A stretch of 64,000 bases of DNA from Chitinophagaceae bacterium (GCA_019638595.1 JAHBTJ010000006.1:124001-188000); one strand, 5' to 3'; shown: positions 17,065 through 26,634, counted from the stretch's first letter. Numbers and translations are program-made. The notes: generated by a model not told the origin, from the sequence alone.

Positions 17065-19626
17065 ATGGAGCATCAATCACAACCCGCATATAAAAAAATC
17101 AATTTCCCGTGGCTGTTAACGATGGCATGGCGCGACAGCCGGCGCAACCGCGGGCGGCTATTGCTGTTCATTGCTTCTATTATTATAGGTATTGCCGCGC
17201 TGGTAGCTATATTTTCTTTAGGGGATAATGTAAGAAAGGATATAGATAACCAGGCTAAATCGCTAACGGGCGCCGACCTGGTAATTGACAACAATCGTAA
17301 GCCTGATGAAGCCATTGGCAGGCTGATTGATTCGCTGGGTGAAGAGCGGTCGGTACAGTGCAGCTTTGCATCAATGGTATATTTTAAAAAAAGCGGTGGC
17401 ACAAGACTGGTAGAGGTGCTGGCGCTGGATGGCACGTATCCTTACTACGGGAGTTTTGAAACTATACCGGCAGCAGCGGGCAGGGATTTCCGGAATGCAC
17501 AGGAAGCGCTGGTAGATAAAACCCTGATGCTGCAATACAACGCGCAGCCGGGCGATACCATACAGGTGGGTGCATTGGATTTTCGAATTGCGGGTACGCT
17601 TACACAGGCGCCCGGGCGTACCGGTATTTCAACCACTATAGCTGCGCCTGTATATATTCCGTTCCGGTACCTTGAACAAACAGGCTTATTGCAAAAAGGA
17701 AGCAGGTTCAAATACACTTATTATTTTAAGTATGCTTCGGCAAATCAGTTGGACAGGCAACTGGGTGCTGTAAAGGATACGCTTGAAAAAGCGGGATGGG
17801 ATCATGATACCGCTGAATCGAGGAAAAGGCAAACCAGCCGCCAGTTTGATGATCTCTCTAAATTTCTGACACTTGTTGGGTTTATTGCCCTTTTGCTGGG
17901 TTGTATCGGCATTGCCAGCTCCATTAATATTTATGTGCGTGAAAAAATAAGCAGCATAGCGGTATTGCGTTGCCTCGGGGCATCCGGCCTGCAGACTTTT
18001 CTTATATATCTTATCCAGATTATTGCGATAGGTTTTGCCGGCGCTGTAATGGGAGCCGTTTTGGGAACGGCTGCCGGGCAGTTGTTACCGATCGTTTTGA
18101 AAGACCTGCTGCCGGTGAATATTACAACTGCTATTTCGTGGGGAGCCATTATAAAAGGAGTGGGATTGGGAGTTGTAATTTCCTTTTTGTTTGGCTTATT
18201 GCCGCTGCTTTCCGTCCGGGGCATTTCCCCGTTGTATACATTGCGTGTATCGCTGGAGTCGCGTTCTGCATGGAAAGATCCCGCGCGGGTGTTGCTGTCC
18301 GGCATCATCCTGCTTGCTGTATGCCTGTTCGCAAGGCTCCAGATGGAAGGCTGGATGCAGGCGTTGCTGTTTACTGCAGGTATTCTTGCCGCGTTCACTT
18401 TTCTTACGCTCGCGGCTTTGCTGCTGCGTTGGACAGTAAGAAAATTTTTTCCTTCCCGGCTGGGCTATGTGTGGCGGCAGGGTTTTTCTAATTTATATCG
18501 TCCCAACAATCAAACCATACTGCTGGTTGTTACGATAGGCCTGGGTACGCTTTTCATCGGCACCCTTTATTTTGTACAGGGCACATTAATGAACAGGGTG
18601 TCACTATCTGCCAGCGGCAACCAGTCGAACATGGTGCTGTTTGATATACAGACCGGCCAGAAAGAAGGAGTTGCCGGTATTGCGAAACAATTTAAGCTGC
18701 CTTTACAGCAACAGGTACCCATTGTAACCATGCGTATAGAAGAGATCAACGGCAAAACAGCCGACGATGCCAGGAAAGATTCAACCTTGCGCATACCACG
18801 CCGGGCTTATGAGGGAGAAATAAGGGTAACGTACAGGGATACCCTCACCGGTTCCGAGAAATTAACCGCCGGGAAAATGGAAGCTAACGGGCACCGTCAG
18901 GGGCAGCCGGTATATATATCGCTCGAAAAAGGATGGGCGGAGCACATTAAGGCGGGTATAGGAGACAGCATACTCTTTAATGTACAGGGCGCGTTGGTAC
19001 CAACTGTTGTAGGCAGCCTCCGGGATGTGGACTGGCAGCGGGTGCAAACCAATTTCAGGGTAGTGTTCCCCAGCGGGGTGCTGGAAAACGCGCCACAGTT
19101 TTATGTGCTGGTAACACGGGTGCCTTCAAGGGAGGTTTCCGCGGCATTCCAGCAATCGGTTGTTCAACAATATCCTAATATTTCGATCATTGACCTGGGG
19201 TTGATCTTACAGGTACTGGATGAAGTATTGGAAAAGATCGGTTTTGTGATCCGTTTCATGGCGGGCTTCAGCATCATTACCGGGCTCATCGTATTGATCG
19301 CTTCGGTATTTGTAAGTAAATACCAGCGCATGCAGGAAAGTATTTTGTTACGAACGCTGGGCGCCAGCCGCAGGCAGCTATTCATGATCATTATGCTGGA
19401 ATATTTTTTCCTGGGTGCATTGGCTGCGGCAACCGGTATCCTGCTGTCGCTGGCAGGAAGCTGGGCTTTAGCTCATTTCAGCTTTGACGCCCCGTTCCAG
19501 CCTTCCTGGCTGCCTGTTGTTATCCTGTTTTTTGCGATCGCTTTTCTTACTATCATCATCGGTTTGCTCAACAGCAGGAGCGTGGTGAATACCCCGCCAC
19601 TGGAAATATTGAGGAAAGAAGTGTGA
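17065..19626 (+). CDS. FtsX-like ABC permease, YbbP type
   Basis: An 853-residue inner-membrane protein with two FtsX-type halves. The first membrane helix is followed by a ~200-residue periplasmic domain, then a three-helix FtsX module (~270-400), two extra central helices (~410-450), a second periplasmic domain, and a final FtsX module with ISKYQRMQESILLRTLGASR-like sequence. The double-length, roughly ten-helix arrangement is that of YbbP rather than LolC or MacB. With the preceding ATPase it forms an exporter-like complex whose substrate is unproven. Its 3' end meets the convergent maf gene across a 74-base AT-rich word repeat. Confidence 0.88.
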   Translation: MEHQSQPAYKKINFPWLLTMAWRDSRRNRGRLLLFIASIIIGIAALVAIFSLGDNVRKDIDNQAKSLTGADLVIDNNRKPDEAIGRLIDSLGEERSVQCSFASMVYFKKSGGTRLVEVLALDGTYPYYGSFETIPAAAGRDFRNAQEALVDKTLMLQYNAQPGDTIQVGALDFRIAGTLTQAPGRTGISTTIAAPVYIPFRYLEQTGLLQKGSRFKYTYYFKYASANQLDRQLGAVKDTLEKAGWDHDTAESRKRQTSRQFDDLSKFLTLVGFIALLLGCIGIASSINIYVREKISSIAVLRCLGASGLQTFLIYLIQIIAIGFAGAVMGAVLGTAAGQLLPIVLKDLLPVNITTAISWGAIIKGVGLGVVISFLFGLLPLLSVRGISPLYTLRVSLESRSAWKDPARVLLSGIILLAVCLFARLQMEGWMQALLFTAGILAAFTFLTLAALLLRWTVRKFFPSRLGYVWRQGFSNLYRPNNQTILLVVTIGLGTLFIGTLYFVQGTLMNRVSLSASGNQSNMVLFDIQTGQKEGVAGIAKQFKLPLQQQVPIVTMRIEEINGKTADDARKDSTLRIPRRAYEGEIRVTYRDTLTGSEKLTAGKMEANGHRQGQPVYISLEKGWAEHIKAGIGDSILFNVQGALVPTVVGSLRDVDWQRVQTNFRVVFPSGVLENAPQFYVLVTRVPSREVSAAFQQSVVQQYPNISIIDLGLILQVLDEVLEKIGFVIRFMAGFSIITGLIVLIASVFVSKYQRMQESILLRTLGASRRQLFMIIMLEYFFLGALAAATGILLSLAGSWALAHFSFDAPFQPSWLPVVILFFAIAFLTIIIGLLNSRSVVNTPPLEILRKEV

Positions 19627-19700
19627 GCCGGCATATAATACTAATGCAGCAATCAAATTTCCGTATTCTCAAATTTTCATATTTTCAAATTTCCACATTC
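19627..19700. repeat. CAAATTT word repeat between convergent genes
   Basis: This gap is almost entirely variations on TCAAATTTCCATATTCTC, the last module of the larger 'word' repeat family seen elsewhere in the window. No hairpin is evident. Confidence 0.45.
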
Positions 19701-20279
19701 TCAAATTAATTTCAAACTTCTCACCACCCTGCTTACCGGCAGTCCCATTACGTTATAAAAATCACCATTGATCTTTTCAATCCCGATCACGCCTATCCAT
19801 TCCTGTATGGCATAAGCGCCCGCTTTATCGTAAGGGTTATAATTGTCTATGTAAAACGCTATCTCTTCCGGGGTAAGTGTATGGAACCAAACTTCCGTAG
19901 CGTCGGCAAACTCAATACAATCCTGTTCGCCGTTCAAGATAACAACGCCGGTAATCACTTCGTGTTTTTTGCCCGATAACAGGGTTAATATACGGATAGC
20001 GTCTTCCCGGTTACGGGGTTTTCCCAATATTTCATTTTCGCATACAACTATGGTATCTGCAGCCAGCACAGGCAGGTTGCTTTCGTAGCGGCTGTATATT
20101 TCACTTTGCTTTACCACAAACGCTTTTTGCCTGGCAATATGAATGGCAACCTCCGCAGGAGAAAGACCGGGAGGGTACGATTCGTTTGTTGACTGCACTA
20201 TGATATCAAAATCTACTTCGGCCCACTCCAGCAACTGTTTGCGGCGTGGCGACTGCGAAGCCAGGATTATTTTTTTCAT
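19701..20279 (-). CDS. maf: Maf-family nucleoside-triphosphate pyrophosphatase
   Basis: A 192-residue house-cleaning enzyme that hydrolyses non-canonical or excess nucleoside triphosphates to monophosphates. The N-terminal signature IILASQSPRRKQLL, the catalytic-region motif VLAADTIVVCENEILGKP and the late YDKAGAYAIQEW are all typical. Length is standard. Its start overlaps the stop of the UbiA gene by four bases (ATGA), showing translational coupling in the DUF2520-UbiA-Maf operon. Whether it prefers dTTP/UTP or m7GTP cannot be told from sequence alone. Confidence 0.93.
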   Translation of the reverse strand: MKKIILASQSPRRKQLLEWAEVDFDIIVQSTNESYPPGLSPAEVAIHIARQKAFVVKQSEIYSRYESNLPVLAADTIVVCENEILGKPRNREDAIRILTLLSGKKHEVITGVVILNGEQDCIEFADATEVWFHTLTPEEIAFYIDNYNPYDKAGAYAIQEWIGVIGIEKINGDFYNVMGLPVSRVVRSLKLI

Positions 20280-21238
20280 GAATGATACAATTTGAAGAAC
20301 AGCATGGAAAGTATACCTGTAAGCATTACGAACTTAACAGCGCCGCTCAGGTAGGCAAAATCCGCCGGCATAGTGGCAACATATAACTTTCGCGTGATCC
20401 ACAATAAAGGAATTATTATAAGCAAAACACAATACAGGATGCTCCACCACCAGCCCAGGTACATGGCATAAAATTGTATGGCAAGCAACGCGCCTGTAAG
20501 CACCATTAGCCATACGCCGGTAAATACTTTGGCAACAGGCACTCCCCAAACGATCGGCATGGTTTTACACCCGTAACGCGCGTCGCCCTCCATATCTTCC
20601 ATATCTTTAATTACTTCGCGTATCAGTGAAATTACAAAGGCGAACCCCCCGTATAAAAAAGTAAGCCGCATAATGCGCCGGTGAACAGCTTCGCTTACAA
20701 TGCCGTGCAGGCGCCAGCCGGGTATAATATTGACAGGAAAATAATCTATGAAAAAAAATACTACAAATACTACCCAGGCGGTAAGCAGCGATATGATAAT
20801 ATTGCCCGACAGTAATTTCTTTTTAAAGGTGGTGGAATATACCCACAGCAATAAAACACATACCACATTGGAAAATCCTATCAGCCAGTTGTGCGTTACA
20901 AATGAAATATAAAAACCCATTACCACTCCCGCGGTTGATAATATCCAGTGCCAGATGATCGCCCAGCGCCGGTGTATTACCTTTTCTACCACTATCCGTT
21001 GGGGTTTGTTTACCTGGTCTATATTCAGGTCAAAATAGTCGTTGATAACATATCCGCCGGCGGCTATAAAAATGGAAGACAATACTAAAAGGATAAAAAG
21101 CGCCAACTCATCTGAAAAAAACTCACCGGGGTGAACGGCCGGATACAGGATACAGAAATAAAAAAGGCATTGGGTAATGCCGATGAATATAAGATTTTGA
21201 TACCTGATAAGTCTGAAAAAAGCGCCTATCATTTTCAT
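20276..21238 (-). CDS. UbiA-family prenyltransferase (geranylgeranylglycerol-phosphate geranylgeranyltransferase-like)
   Basis: An integral membrane prenyltransferase of about 320 residues with about nine hydrophobic segments. The two Asp-rich metal-diphosphate motifs are NDYFDLNIDQVNKP and REVIKDMEDMEGDA. In Bacteroidota this branch is usually annotated as (S)-2,3-di-O-geranylgeranylglyceryl-phosphate-type transferase, although the true acceptor is unclear. ATG 21238 (MKMIGAFFRLIRYQN) was chosen because it begins where homologues do; ATG 21285 is a possible alternative and ATG 21322 would overlap the upstream gene by 47 bases. It sits in the middle of a three-gene operon with DUF2520 and Maf genes. 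Confidence 0.82.
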   Translation of the reverse strand: MKMIGAFFRLIRYQNLIFIGITQCLFYFCILYPAVHPGEFFSDELALFILLVLSSIFIAAGGYVINDYFDLNIDQVNKPQRIVVEKVIHRRWAIIWHWILSTAGVVMGFYISFVTHNWLIGFSNVVCVLLLWVYSTTFKKKLLSGNIIISLLTAWVVFVVFFFIDYFPVNIIPGWRLHGIVSEAVHRRIMRLTFLYGGFAFVISLIREVIKDMEDMEGDARYGCKTMPIVWGVPVAKVFTGVWLMVLTGALLAIQFYAMYLGWWWSILYCVLLIIIPLLWITRKLYVATMPADFAYLSGAVKFVMLTGILSMLFFKLYHS

Positions 21239-21275
21239 GCGGTGAAGGTAAAGCCCTAAACTGGAAATAAGAAAT

Positions 21276-22043
21276 TCAAAGTACATGATAAAACCGCCGG
21301 ATACTATCGGTAAACACATCATATATTCTTTTGATCTCCGGGTAATTATATAAAAGCTCTTCCTGCTTTTGTAAGGTAGATCTGTCGTTCCGGATGGCGG
21401 GCCCGGTTTGCATATCAGCCGGCTTGTATTGCTTTAACCTTGCGGCTGTTTCCTGTATAAGCGGGAGCAGCAATGTAAAATCAAGCGCTTCGCGCCGGCA
21501 AAAAGCCTCTGTAAGGGCAAACAGGTGATTGGCGAAGTTGTTGGAAAGAACAGCGCCTGTATGCAGCTTCATCCGCCTGGTGTCATCTGCCTGTTCTACC
21601 ATATGCGATAAAGAAAAGGCAAACACCCTGATAACATCAAGGGTAGTGTCGTTATCGGCATCAATCAAAAATGGAATACCGGGTATTTCAAGCCGGTCGC
21701 TGCGCAGGCTTTGCAGCGGGTATAATATGCCGTAATGGCTGCCCAGTCCCTTCAGTACTTCTTTGGGTACAGACCCGGCAGTATGCAATACAATGCCTCT
21801 TTTTACCGGCAGGATCTCTTTGATCGTTCGCAGGGCATCATCCGCTATGGCTATAATATATATGTCTGCCTGCTGGCTTATTTCCTTAAAGTCAGATATG
21901 GCTTCGCTGTGCAGCATGCGGGCCAGTTCATCCGCTTTTTCCCGGTTCCTGCCTGCCACCTGCATTATAGTGTGCCCTGCCTGCTGTATCACTTTTCCCA
22001 GCACAAAGGCAACATTCCCGGTACCGATCAAAACTATATTCAT
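21276..22043 (-). CDS. Rossmann-like / DUF2520 domain protein
   Basis: A 255-residue cytosolic protein. Residues 1-125 form a Rossmann NAD(P)-binding domain (NIVLIGTGNVAFVLGKVI), and the remainder is the DUF2520 helical domain (RRMKLHTGAVLSNNFANHLFAL) that resembles the dimerisation domain of 6-phosphogluconate/ketopantoate-type dehydrogenases. The family is widespread but its substrate is not established. It is the first gene of the operon ahead of UbiA and Maf. In other Bacteroidota a KdsC-like phosphatase often sits between it and UbiA; none is present here. Confidence 0.85.
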   Translation of the reverse strand: MNIVLIGTGNVAFVLGKVIQQAGHTIMQVAGRNREKADELARMLHSEAISDFKEISQQADIYIIAIADDALRTIKEILPVKRGIVLHTAGSVPKEVLKGLGSHYGILYPLQSLRSDRLEIPGIPFLIDADNDTTLDVIRVFAFSLSHMVEQADDTRRMKLHTGAVLSNNFANHLFALTEAFCRREALDFTLLLPLIQETAARLKQYKPADMQTGPAIRNDRSTLQKQEELLYNYPEIKRIYDVFTDSIRRFYHVL

Positions 22044-22101
22044 TGTATAAATTGTAAGGTTAATGTAATATCCCGGCTTTTTAGTCAGGGCACTTTACAA
22101 G

Positions 22102-22109
22102 TATATTTG
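22102..22109 (+). promoter_or_regulatory. -7 promoter box for the alpha/beta hydrolase gene
   Basis: TATATTTG fits TAnnTTTG and lies 32 bases before ATG 22141. Its place argues that translation starts at 22141 rather than at the in-frame TTG at 22123. Confidence 0.5.
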
Positions 22110-22140
22110 CCGCTTCCTGTATTTGACGGCAGGCAATATC

Positions 22141-22983
22141 ATGAAATTATCGCAGAAAATAGCACTTGCGTTCATCCGCCTTCAATTCCGCATACTTTCT
22201 TTTGTGGCGCCCCAAAAAGCGGCACAAAAGGCTTTTGGGTTGTTTTGTACCCCCCGGAGAAAAAAACAATCCCCCGGCTCTCCTGTACTAAATAATGCCG
22301 GGTTGCTGGCCATTGCGGTGAACAATTACCTGCTGCATGGGTATAGCTGGAATGCGGGGGGAGAAAAAAAGATACTGGTCATTCATGGCTTTGAATCAAC
22401 TGCCACTAACTTTTGTATATATGTAGACCGGTTAGTGCAAAAGAACTACCAGGTGATTGCTTTTGACGCCCAGGCACATGGAAAAAGCGAAGGAAAGACC
22501 ATTACCCTGCCGGAATATGTACATACGCTTTTAAGCATCTGTAAACAGTTCGGTCCCTTTGATGCCTATATGGCTCATTCGTTCGGCGGACTGGCGCTTG
22601 CACACCTGCTGGAAGAAATACCACACAGCAGCAATACCAAAGTTGTATTCATTGCCCCTGCTACAGAAACTGTTTCCGCTATCAACGGTTTTTTCAGTGT
22701 ATTGCGGTTGAACAAAAAAGTAAGGTTATTGTTTGAACAAATAGTGGAGCAGAGTGGAATAAGAAGCCCCCGGTATTATTCTATACGCAGGGCCATGAAT
22801 AATATAGGGGCAACGGTTTTGTGGCTGCACGACCGGGAAGATAATATTACTCCTTTTACGGACGCCCAAAGGGTACAGGACGACCGCCATCAAAACATTC
22901 AATTTATTGTAACCCAGGGACTTGGACACCGTAAAATTTACCGCGATCCCACTATAATGCAACAGATCCTGGATTTTTTGTAA
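22141..22983 (+). CDS. Alpha/beta hydrolase
   Basis: A 280-residue alpha/beta-hydrolase. The oxyanion segment is ILVIHGFESTATNF (HG motif), the nucleophile elbow is MAHSFGGLALAH (Ser in H-S-F-G-G), and a late Asp-His pair is offered by WLHDREDNITPF and GLGHRKIYRD. The first ~45 residues are hydrophobic and basic, possibly a membrane-associated head rather than a cleaved signal. Substrate class (lipid, ester or amide) is not predictable. It stands alone between the divergent DUF2520 operon and topA. Confidence 0.85.
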   Translation: MKLSQKIALAFIRLQFRILSFVAPQKAAQKAFGLFCTPRRKKQSPGSPVLNNAGLLAIAVNNYLLHGYSWNAGGEKKILVIHGFESTATNFCIYVDRLVQKNYQVIAFDAQAHGKSEGKTITLPEYVHTLLSICKQFGPFDAYMAHSFGGLALAHLLEEIPHSSNTKVVFIAPATETVSAINGFFSVLRLNKKVRLLFEQIVEQSGIRSPRYYSIRRAMNNIGATVLWLHDREDNITPFTDAQRVQDDRHQNIQFIVTQGLGHRKIYRDPTIMQQILDFL

Positions 22984-23062
22984 ATACTCGTTTTTTTTGT
23001 TTTTTGGTTGTTTACTTTAATATTGCAGCAATTTTAAGCGGGAAAGTATTGCTTAACAGGTG

Positions 23063-23091
23063 GTTTTGCCGGTTTTTTTGTTCGGCAAAAC
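23063..23091 (+). promoter_or_regulatory. Perfect 9-bp stem-loop in the topA leader
   Basis: GTTTTGCCG (23063-23071) and CGGCAAAAC (23083-23091) pair perfectly over an 11-base T-rich loop. There is no T-tract after it, so it is not a standard terminator for the hydrolase gene; it could be a leader structure for topA about 105 bases downstream. Confidence 0.4.
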
Positions 23092-23196
23092 GGGCAGTTG
23101 TTATATTTCTTAACTAAAAGAGGATAGCGGCGAAAGTTTGTTCAAACCAGAAAGATACCTGCAATATTTTACCGGTAACTGAGTTTAACCAATACC

Positions 23197-25767
23197 ATGG
23201 CAAAAAATTTATTGATAGTAGAATCTCCGGCAAAGGCAAAAACCATTGAAAAGATACTTGGCAGCGATTTCGAGGTAAAAAGCTGCTATGGACATATTCG
23301 CGACCTGGAGAAAAATGATATGGGCATTGATATCAATAATCATTTTAAGCCCAGGTATATCATCCCGGAGGAAAAAGAAAAAGTGGTAAAAGAGCTGAAG
23401 GGACTGGCCAAAAAAAGCAGTGAAGTATGGCTGGCAACGGATGAGGACCGCGAAGGAGAAGCCATAAGCTGGCATTTGTGCGAAGTGCTTGGTTTGGATC
23501 CTGCTAAAACCAAACGCATTGTTTTTCACGAAATTACCAAACCCGCTATTCAATCGGCGGTAAAGTCGCCCCGCACGCTGGACATGAACCTCGTGAACGC
23601 CCAGCAGGCACGCCGTATACTCGACAGGATCGTGGGTTTTGAATTGTCGCCTGTGCTTTGGCGTAAGATGAGCATGCGCAATAACCTGAGTGCAGGACGT
23701 GTGCAAAGCGTGGCAGTAAGGTTGATAGCGGAACGCGAAAGAGAGATCAATGCGTTTACGGCTGCCGGCACCTTTAAAATAGAAGCCTTGCTTGAAGCAA
23801 GGGATATCAGCGATAAAGCGGTAAGCTTTAAAGCCGAAGGAGGCAAATACAACGAAGCGGAAGACGCGAACGCTTTTTTACAGAGCTGCATAGGAGCAAA
23901 ATATACCGTAAGGGATATACAGGTAAAGCCCGCAAAAAAATCGCCGGCTGCCCCGTTTACCACGTCTACCCTGCAGCAGGAAGCCTCGCGCAAAATGGGA
24001 TACTCGGTAAGTCGCACCATGCTGCTGGCGCAAAAGCTGTACGAAAATGGTTATATCAGCTATATGCGTACCGATAGTGTGAACCTGAGCGATACCGCGT
24101 TGAACGATATTACCGGCAGGATACGGTCGCAATACGGCAACGATTACGTGCAGGTACGCAAATACAAGAACAAAAACGAATCGGCGCAGGAAGCGCATGA
24201 GGCGATCCGTCCAACGGCTATGGACAGGCTGACGGTTGACGATGCCGACTGCCGGAAATTATATGAGCTGATCTGGAAACGTACGATGGCAAGCCAGATG
24301 TCGGACGCGGAACTTGAAAAGACCATTGCAAAGATCAATATCTCCACCAATAACCAGGATCTTACCGCCCAGGGCGAAGTGCTGAAGTTTGAAGGGTTTT
24401 TAAAGGTATACCGCGAAGACAGGGATGAGGATGACATGGAAGAAGAAGCTGCCGAAGGTATGTTACCCCCGCTGGAAATAAACCTGCAACTGGTGTTCAG
24501 AGAAATGAAGGCGATAGAACGCTTTTCGCGGCCCGCTCCCCGCTTTACAGAGGCTTCGCTGGTAAAAAAGCTGGAAGAGCTGGGCATCGGTCGTCCTTCT
24601 ACCTATGCGCCTACTATTTCTACCATATTAAAAAGAGGCTATGTTGAAAAAAGGGATAAGGACGGTGTGAAAAGAGATTTCAGGATAATGCTGCTGAAGA
24701 ATGATAAAATTACCAGGATCACTGAACAGGAAACGACCGGCGCTGAAAAAGCGAAGCTGTTCCCCTCGGATCTGGGACTGGTAGTAACCGATTTCTTAAA
24801 GCAGTATTTTGACGATATAATGGATTATGGCTTTACCGCCAGGATAGAAGAAGAGTTTGATGAAGTGGCGCAGGGTAAGATGAAATGGAATGAAATGCTG
24901 GGTGATTTTTATACGCCCTTTAAAAAAGATGTTGACAATACGATTGAAACAGCCGAGCGTATTAAGGGAGAAAGAGAACTGGGCACAGATCCTGAAAGCG
25001 GGAAACCGGTTGTTGCCCGTATGGGGCGGTATGGACCAATGGTGCAGATAGGCACTACTACCGATGAGGAAAAGCCGCGCTTCGCTAAAATACCTACCGG
25101 TCAAAGTATTGAAACCATCAGCTTTGAAGAGGCGATGGACCTGTTTAAAGCGCAGGCGGGATTAGGCGAATACGAGGGCAGGGAAATATCGGTGAATGTG
25201 GGCCGGTTTGGTCCTTATGTAAAGTGGGGCGACGATTTTATTTCTATTCCTAAAGGTACCGACCTGGGTACGGTTGATCTTGAAAAGGCGATCCAGTATA
25301 TTGAAGCGAAGAAAAAAGCGGAGGCGCCGGTAGGCACGTATGATGGCAAGCCCATTACCAAGGGAACAGGCCGGTTTGGTCCTTTTATAAAATGGGATGG
25401 CATATTTATCAACGTGCCACGCAGGTATAATTTTGCAAATCTTACGCAGGCGGAGATGAATGAGTTGATTGATGCGAAGATCGAGAAAGAAAGCAACCGC
25501 TATATACAACGTTGGGCCGATGAAAAAATATCGGTAGAAAACGCCAGGTGGGGTCCTATCATTAAGTTTGGAAAAAAAATCGTAAAGATACCCAGGAAGG
25601 CGGATGGTTCTAAATATACTGCCGATGACCTGACCGGCGTTTCGCTGGAAGAAGTAAAGCAGTTCATAGAAGCGGAGATACCGGGCGCCTTTGCCAAAAA
25701 AGAAAAAAAGGCGAAAGCCCCTGCCAAAAAAACAGCGGCTAAAAAGGCTGCTGCAAAAAAGAAGTAA
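23197..25767 (+). CDS. topA: DNA topoisomerase I
   Basis: An 856-residue type IA topoisomerase that relaxes negative supercoils by cutting one strand. The TOPRIM domain lies at the N-terminus (LLIVESPAKAKTIEKIL and ATDEDREGEAISWHL with its metal-binding acids). The active-site tyrosine is Tyr289 in YISYMRTDSVNLS. Instead of the C4 zinc fingers of the E. coli enzyme, the C-terminus has several ~60-residue repeats (GRYGPMVQIG, GRFGPYVKWG, GRFGPFIKWDG, RWGPIIKFGKK), the 'Topo_C' repeat type, then a Lys/Ala-rich tail. This is the usual Bacteroidota form and is intact. Confidence 0.97.
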   Translation: MAKNLLIVESPAKAKTIEKILGSDFEVKSCYGHIRDLEKNDMGIDINNHFKPRYIIPEEKEKVVKELKGLAKKSSEVWLATDEDREGEAISWHLCEVLGLDPAKTKRIVFHEITKPAIQSAVKSPRTLDMNLVNAQQARRILDRIVGFELSPVLWRKMSMRNNLSAGRVQSVAVRLIAEREREINAFTAAGTFKIEALLEARDISDKAVSFKAEGGKYNEAEDANAFLQSCIGAKYTVRDIQVKPAKKSPAAPFTTSTLQQEASRKMGYSVSRTMLLAQKLYENGYISYMRTDSVNLSDTALNDITGRIRSQYGNDYVQVRKYKNKNESAQEAHEAIRPTAMDRLTVDDADCRKLYELIWKRTMASQMSDAELEKTIAKINISTNNQDLTAQGEVLKFEGFLKVYREDRDEDDMEEEAAEGMLPPLEINLQLVFREMKAIERFSRPAPRFTEASLVKKLEELGIGRPSTYAPTISTILKRGYVEKRDKDGVKRDFRIMLLKNDKITRITEQETTGAEKAKLFPSDLGLVVTDFLKQYFDDIMDYGFTARIEEEFDEVAQGKMKWNEMLGDFYTPFKKDVDNTIETAERIKGERELGTDPESGKPVVARMGRYGPMVQIGTTTDEEKPRFAKIPTGQSIETISFEEAMDLFKAQAGLGEYEGREISVNVGRFGPYVKWGDDFISIPKGTDLGTVDLEKAIQYIEAKKKAEAPVGTYDGKPITKGTGRFGPFIKWDGIFINVPRRYNFANLTQAEMNELIDAKIEKESNRYIQRWADEKISVENARWGPIIKFGKKIVKIPRKADGSKYTADDLTGVSLEEVKQFIEAEIPGAFAKKEKKAKAPAKKTAAKKAAAKKK

Positions 25768-25895
25768 CAGCGCTTAAGGCTTATATGTTTAGTTCTTAAC
25801 AGGCACGATGCAGGGAAAACGCATTTAAAAAAGTAATCCTGACATTGGAATGAAATATTTTCCTGCACTTCACTGATTACTTTATATTAAGGGTA

Positions 25896-26235
25896 GCCCC
25901 TGACGGGGCAAAATAAAATATCCGGCTTTTTTTCTACAAGCAGGTAGCCGCTATGCGGCATATTTCAGGTGTGTATCCCCCGGCGAATGAAATACTATTA
26001 TTTCAGTTCCCCACTATACAAAATGCGTTGGATATATTAGATCTTCTGTGCCATGGGCACAACCTGTTTGAGCCGCTATGTGGCATATTTCAGATGTATA
26101 TCCCCGGCGAATGAAATACTATTATTTCAGTTTCTCCACTATACAAAATGCGTTGGATATATTAGATATTCTGTGCCATCGGCACAACCTGTTTGTAGAC
26201 AAAGAGGATAATTTTTAATAATGCGCCATCGGCGC
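25896..26235. repeat. Cluster of REP-like palindromes
   Basis: Six short palindromes share a five-base stem and a loop of three or four bases: GCCCC/GGGGC (25896-25909), GCCGC/GCGGC (25947-25959), GTGCC/GGCAC (26048-26060), GCCGC-like (26072-26084), GTGCC/GGCAC (26173-26185) and GCGCC/GGCGC (26223-26235). Loops are TAT, ATG or ATC in most cases. The last is followed by TACCC, as in the copy at 35.92 kb. Confidence 0.65.
25947..26196. repeat. Tandem duplication of a 125-bp unit
   Basis: Unit 1 (25947-26071) and unit 2 (26072-26196) are nearly identical, differing at scattered positions (for example TATGCGG versus TATGTGG, CCATGGG versus CCATCGG). Each unit holds two triloop palindromes and a TGAAAT/ATTTCA inverted repeat. 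There are no spacers, so it is not a CRISPR array. Confidence 0.8.
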
Positions 26236-26634
26236 TACCCTGGTTTTATAGTTATATAAGGAAGACCGCACCCGAAGTACCCATTTAAAGTCTTTAAATC
26301 AGCAACCCATGCTCCCAGCCCTGCTTAACATGTATGTTTAAATAATATTGCTCTTTCGGGGCATTTTACAGCTTACGTTCCTAAGTTGACGCCTATACCT
26401 GGCTTTACCGGGCTGCCATCCCTACGGGATGACATGAGTTATTGACCAGGTGTATGTTAATCATTTGGGGCTGAGGTGTAAAAGCACTGCCAAATCCGGG
26501 AAGGTATACCGGCGTTAAGCATTTAAAAAGTGCAGAGCGGGGGTGAAATGAGCATACATTAGTTTAGATACGTTTGTCCTGATGCATCGTGTGCCGGCAG
26601 AATATTTCGTAGATTTATTCCGCAAAAGGATTAT

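Larger units (their letters stand above)
25768..26634. other. Repeat-rich intergenic region between topA and nth
   Basis: These 867 bases contain no credible gene on either strand. They hold six REP-like triloop hairpins, a tandem repeat of a 125-bp unit (listed separately), and a further perfect hairpin CATCCC-TAC-GGGATG at 26417-26431. The stretch 26240-26400 and the last ~150 bases show no further recognisable signal. Confidence 0.75.

Noticed and set aside
25947-26196. Tandem repeat considered as a CRISPR array
   Set aside because: Only two long units directly abut each other without spacers and no cas gene is nearby.
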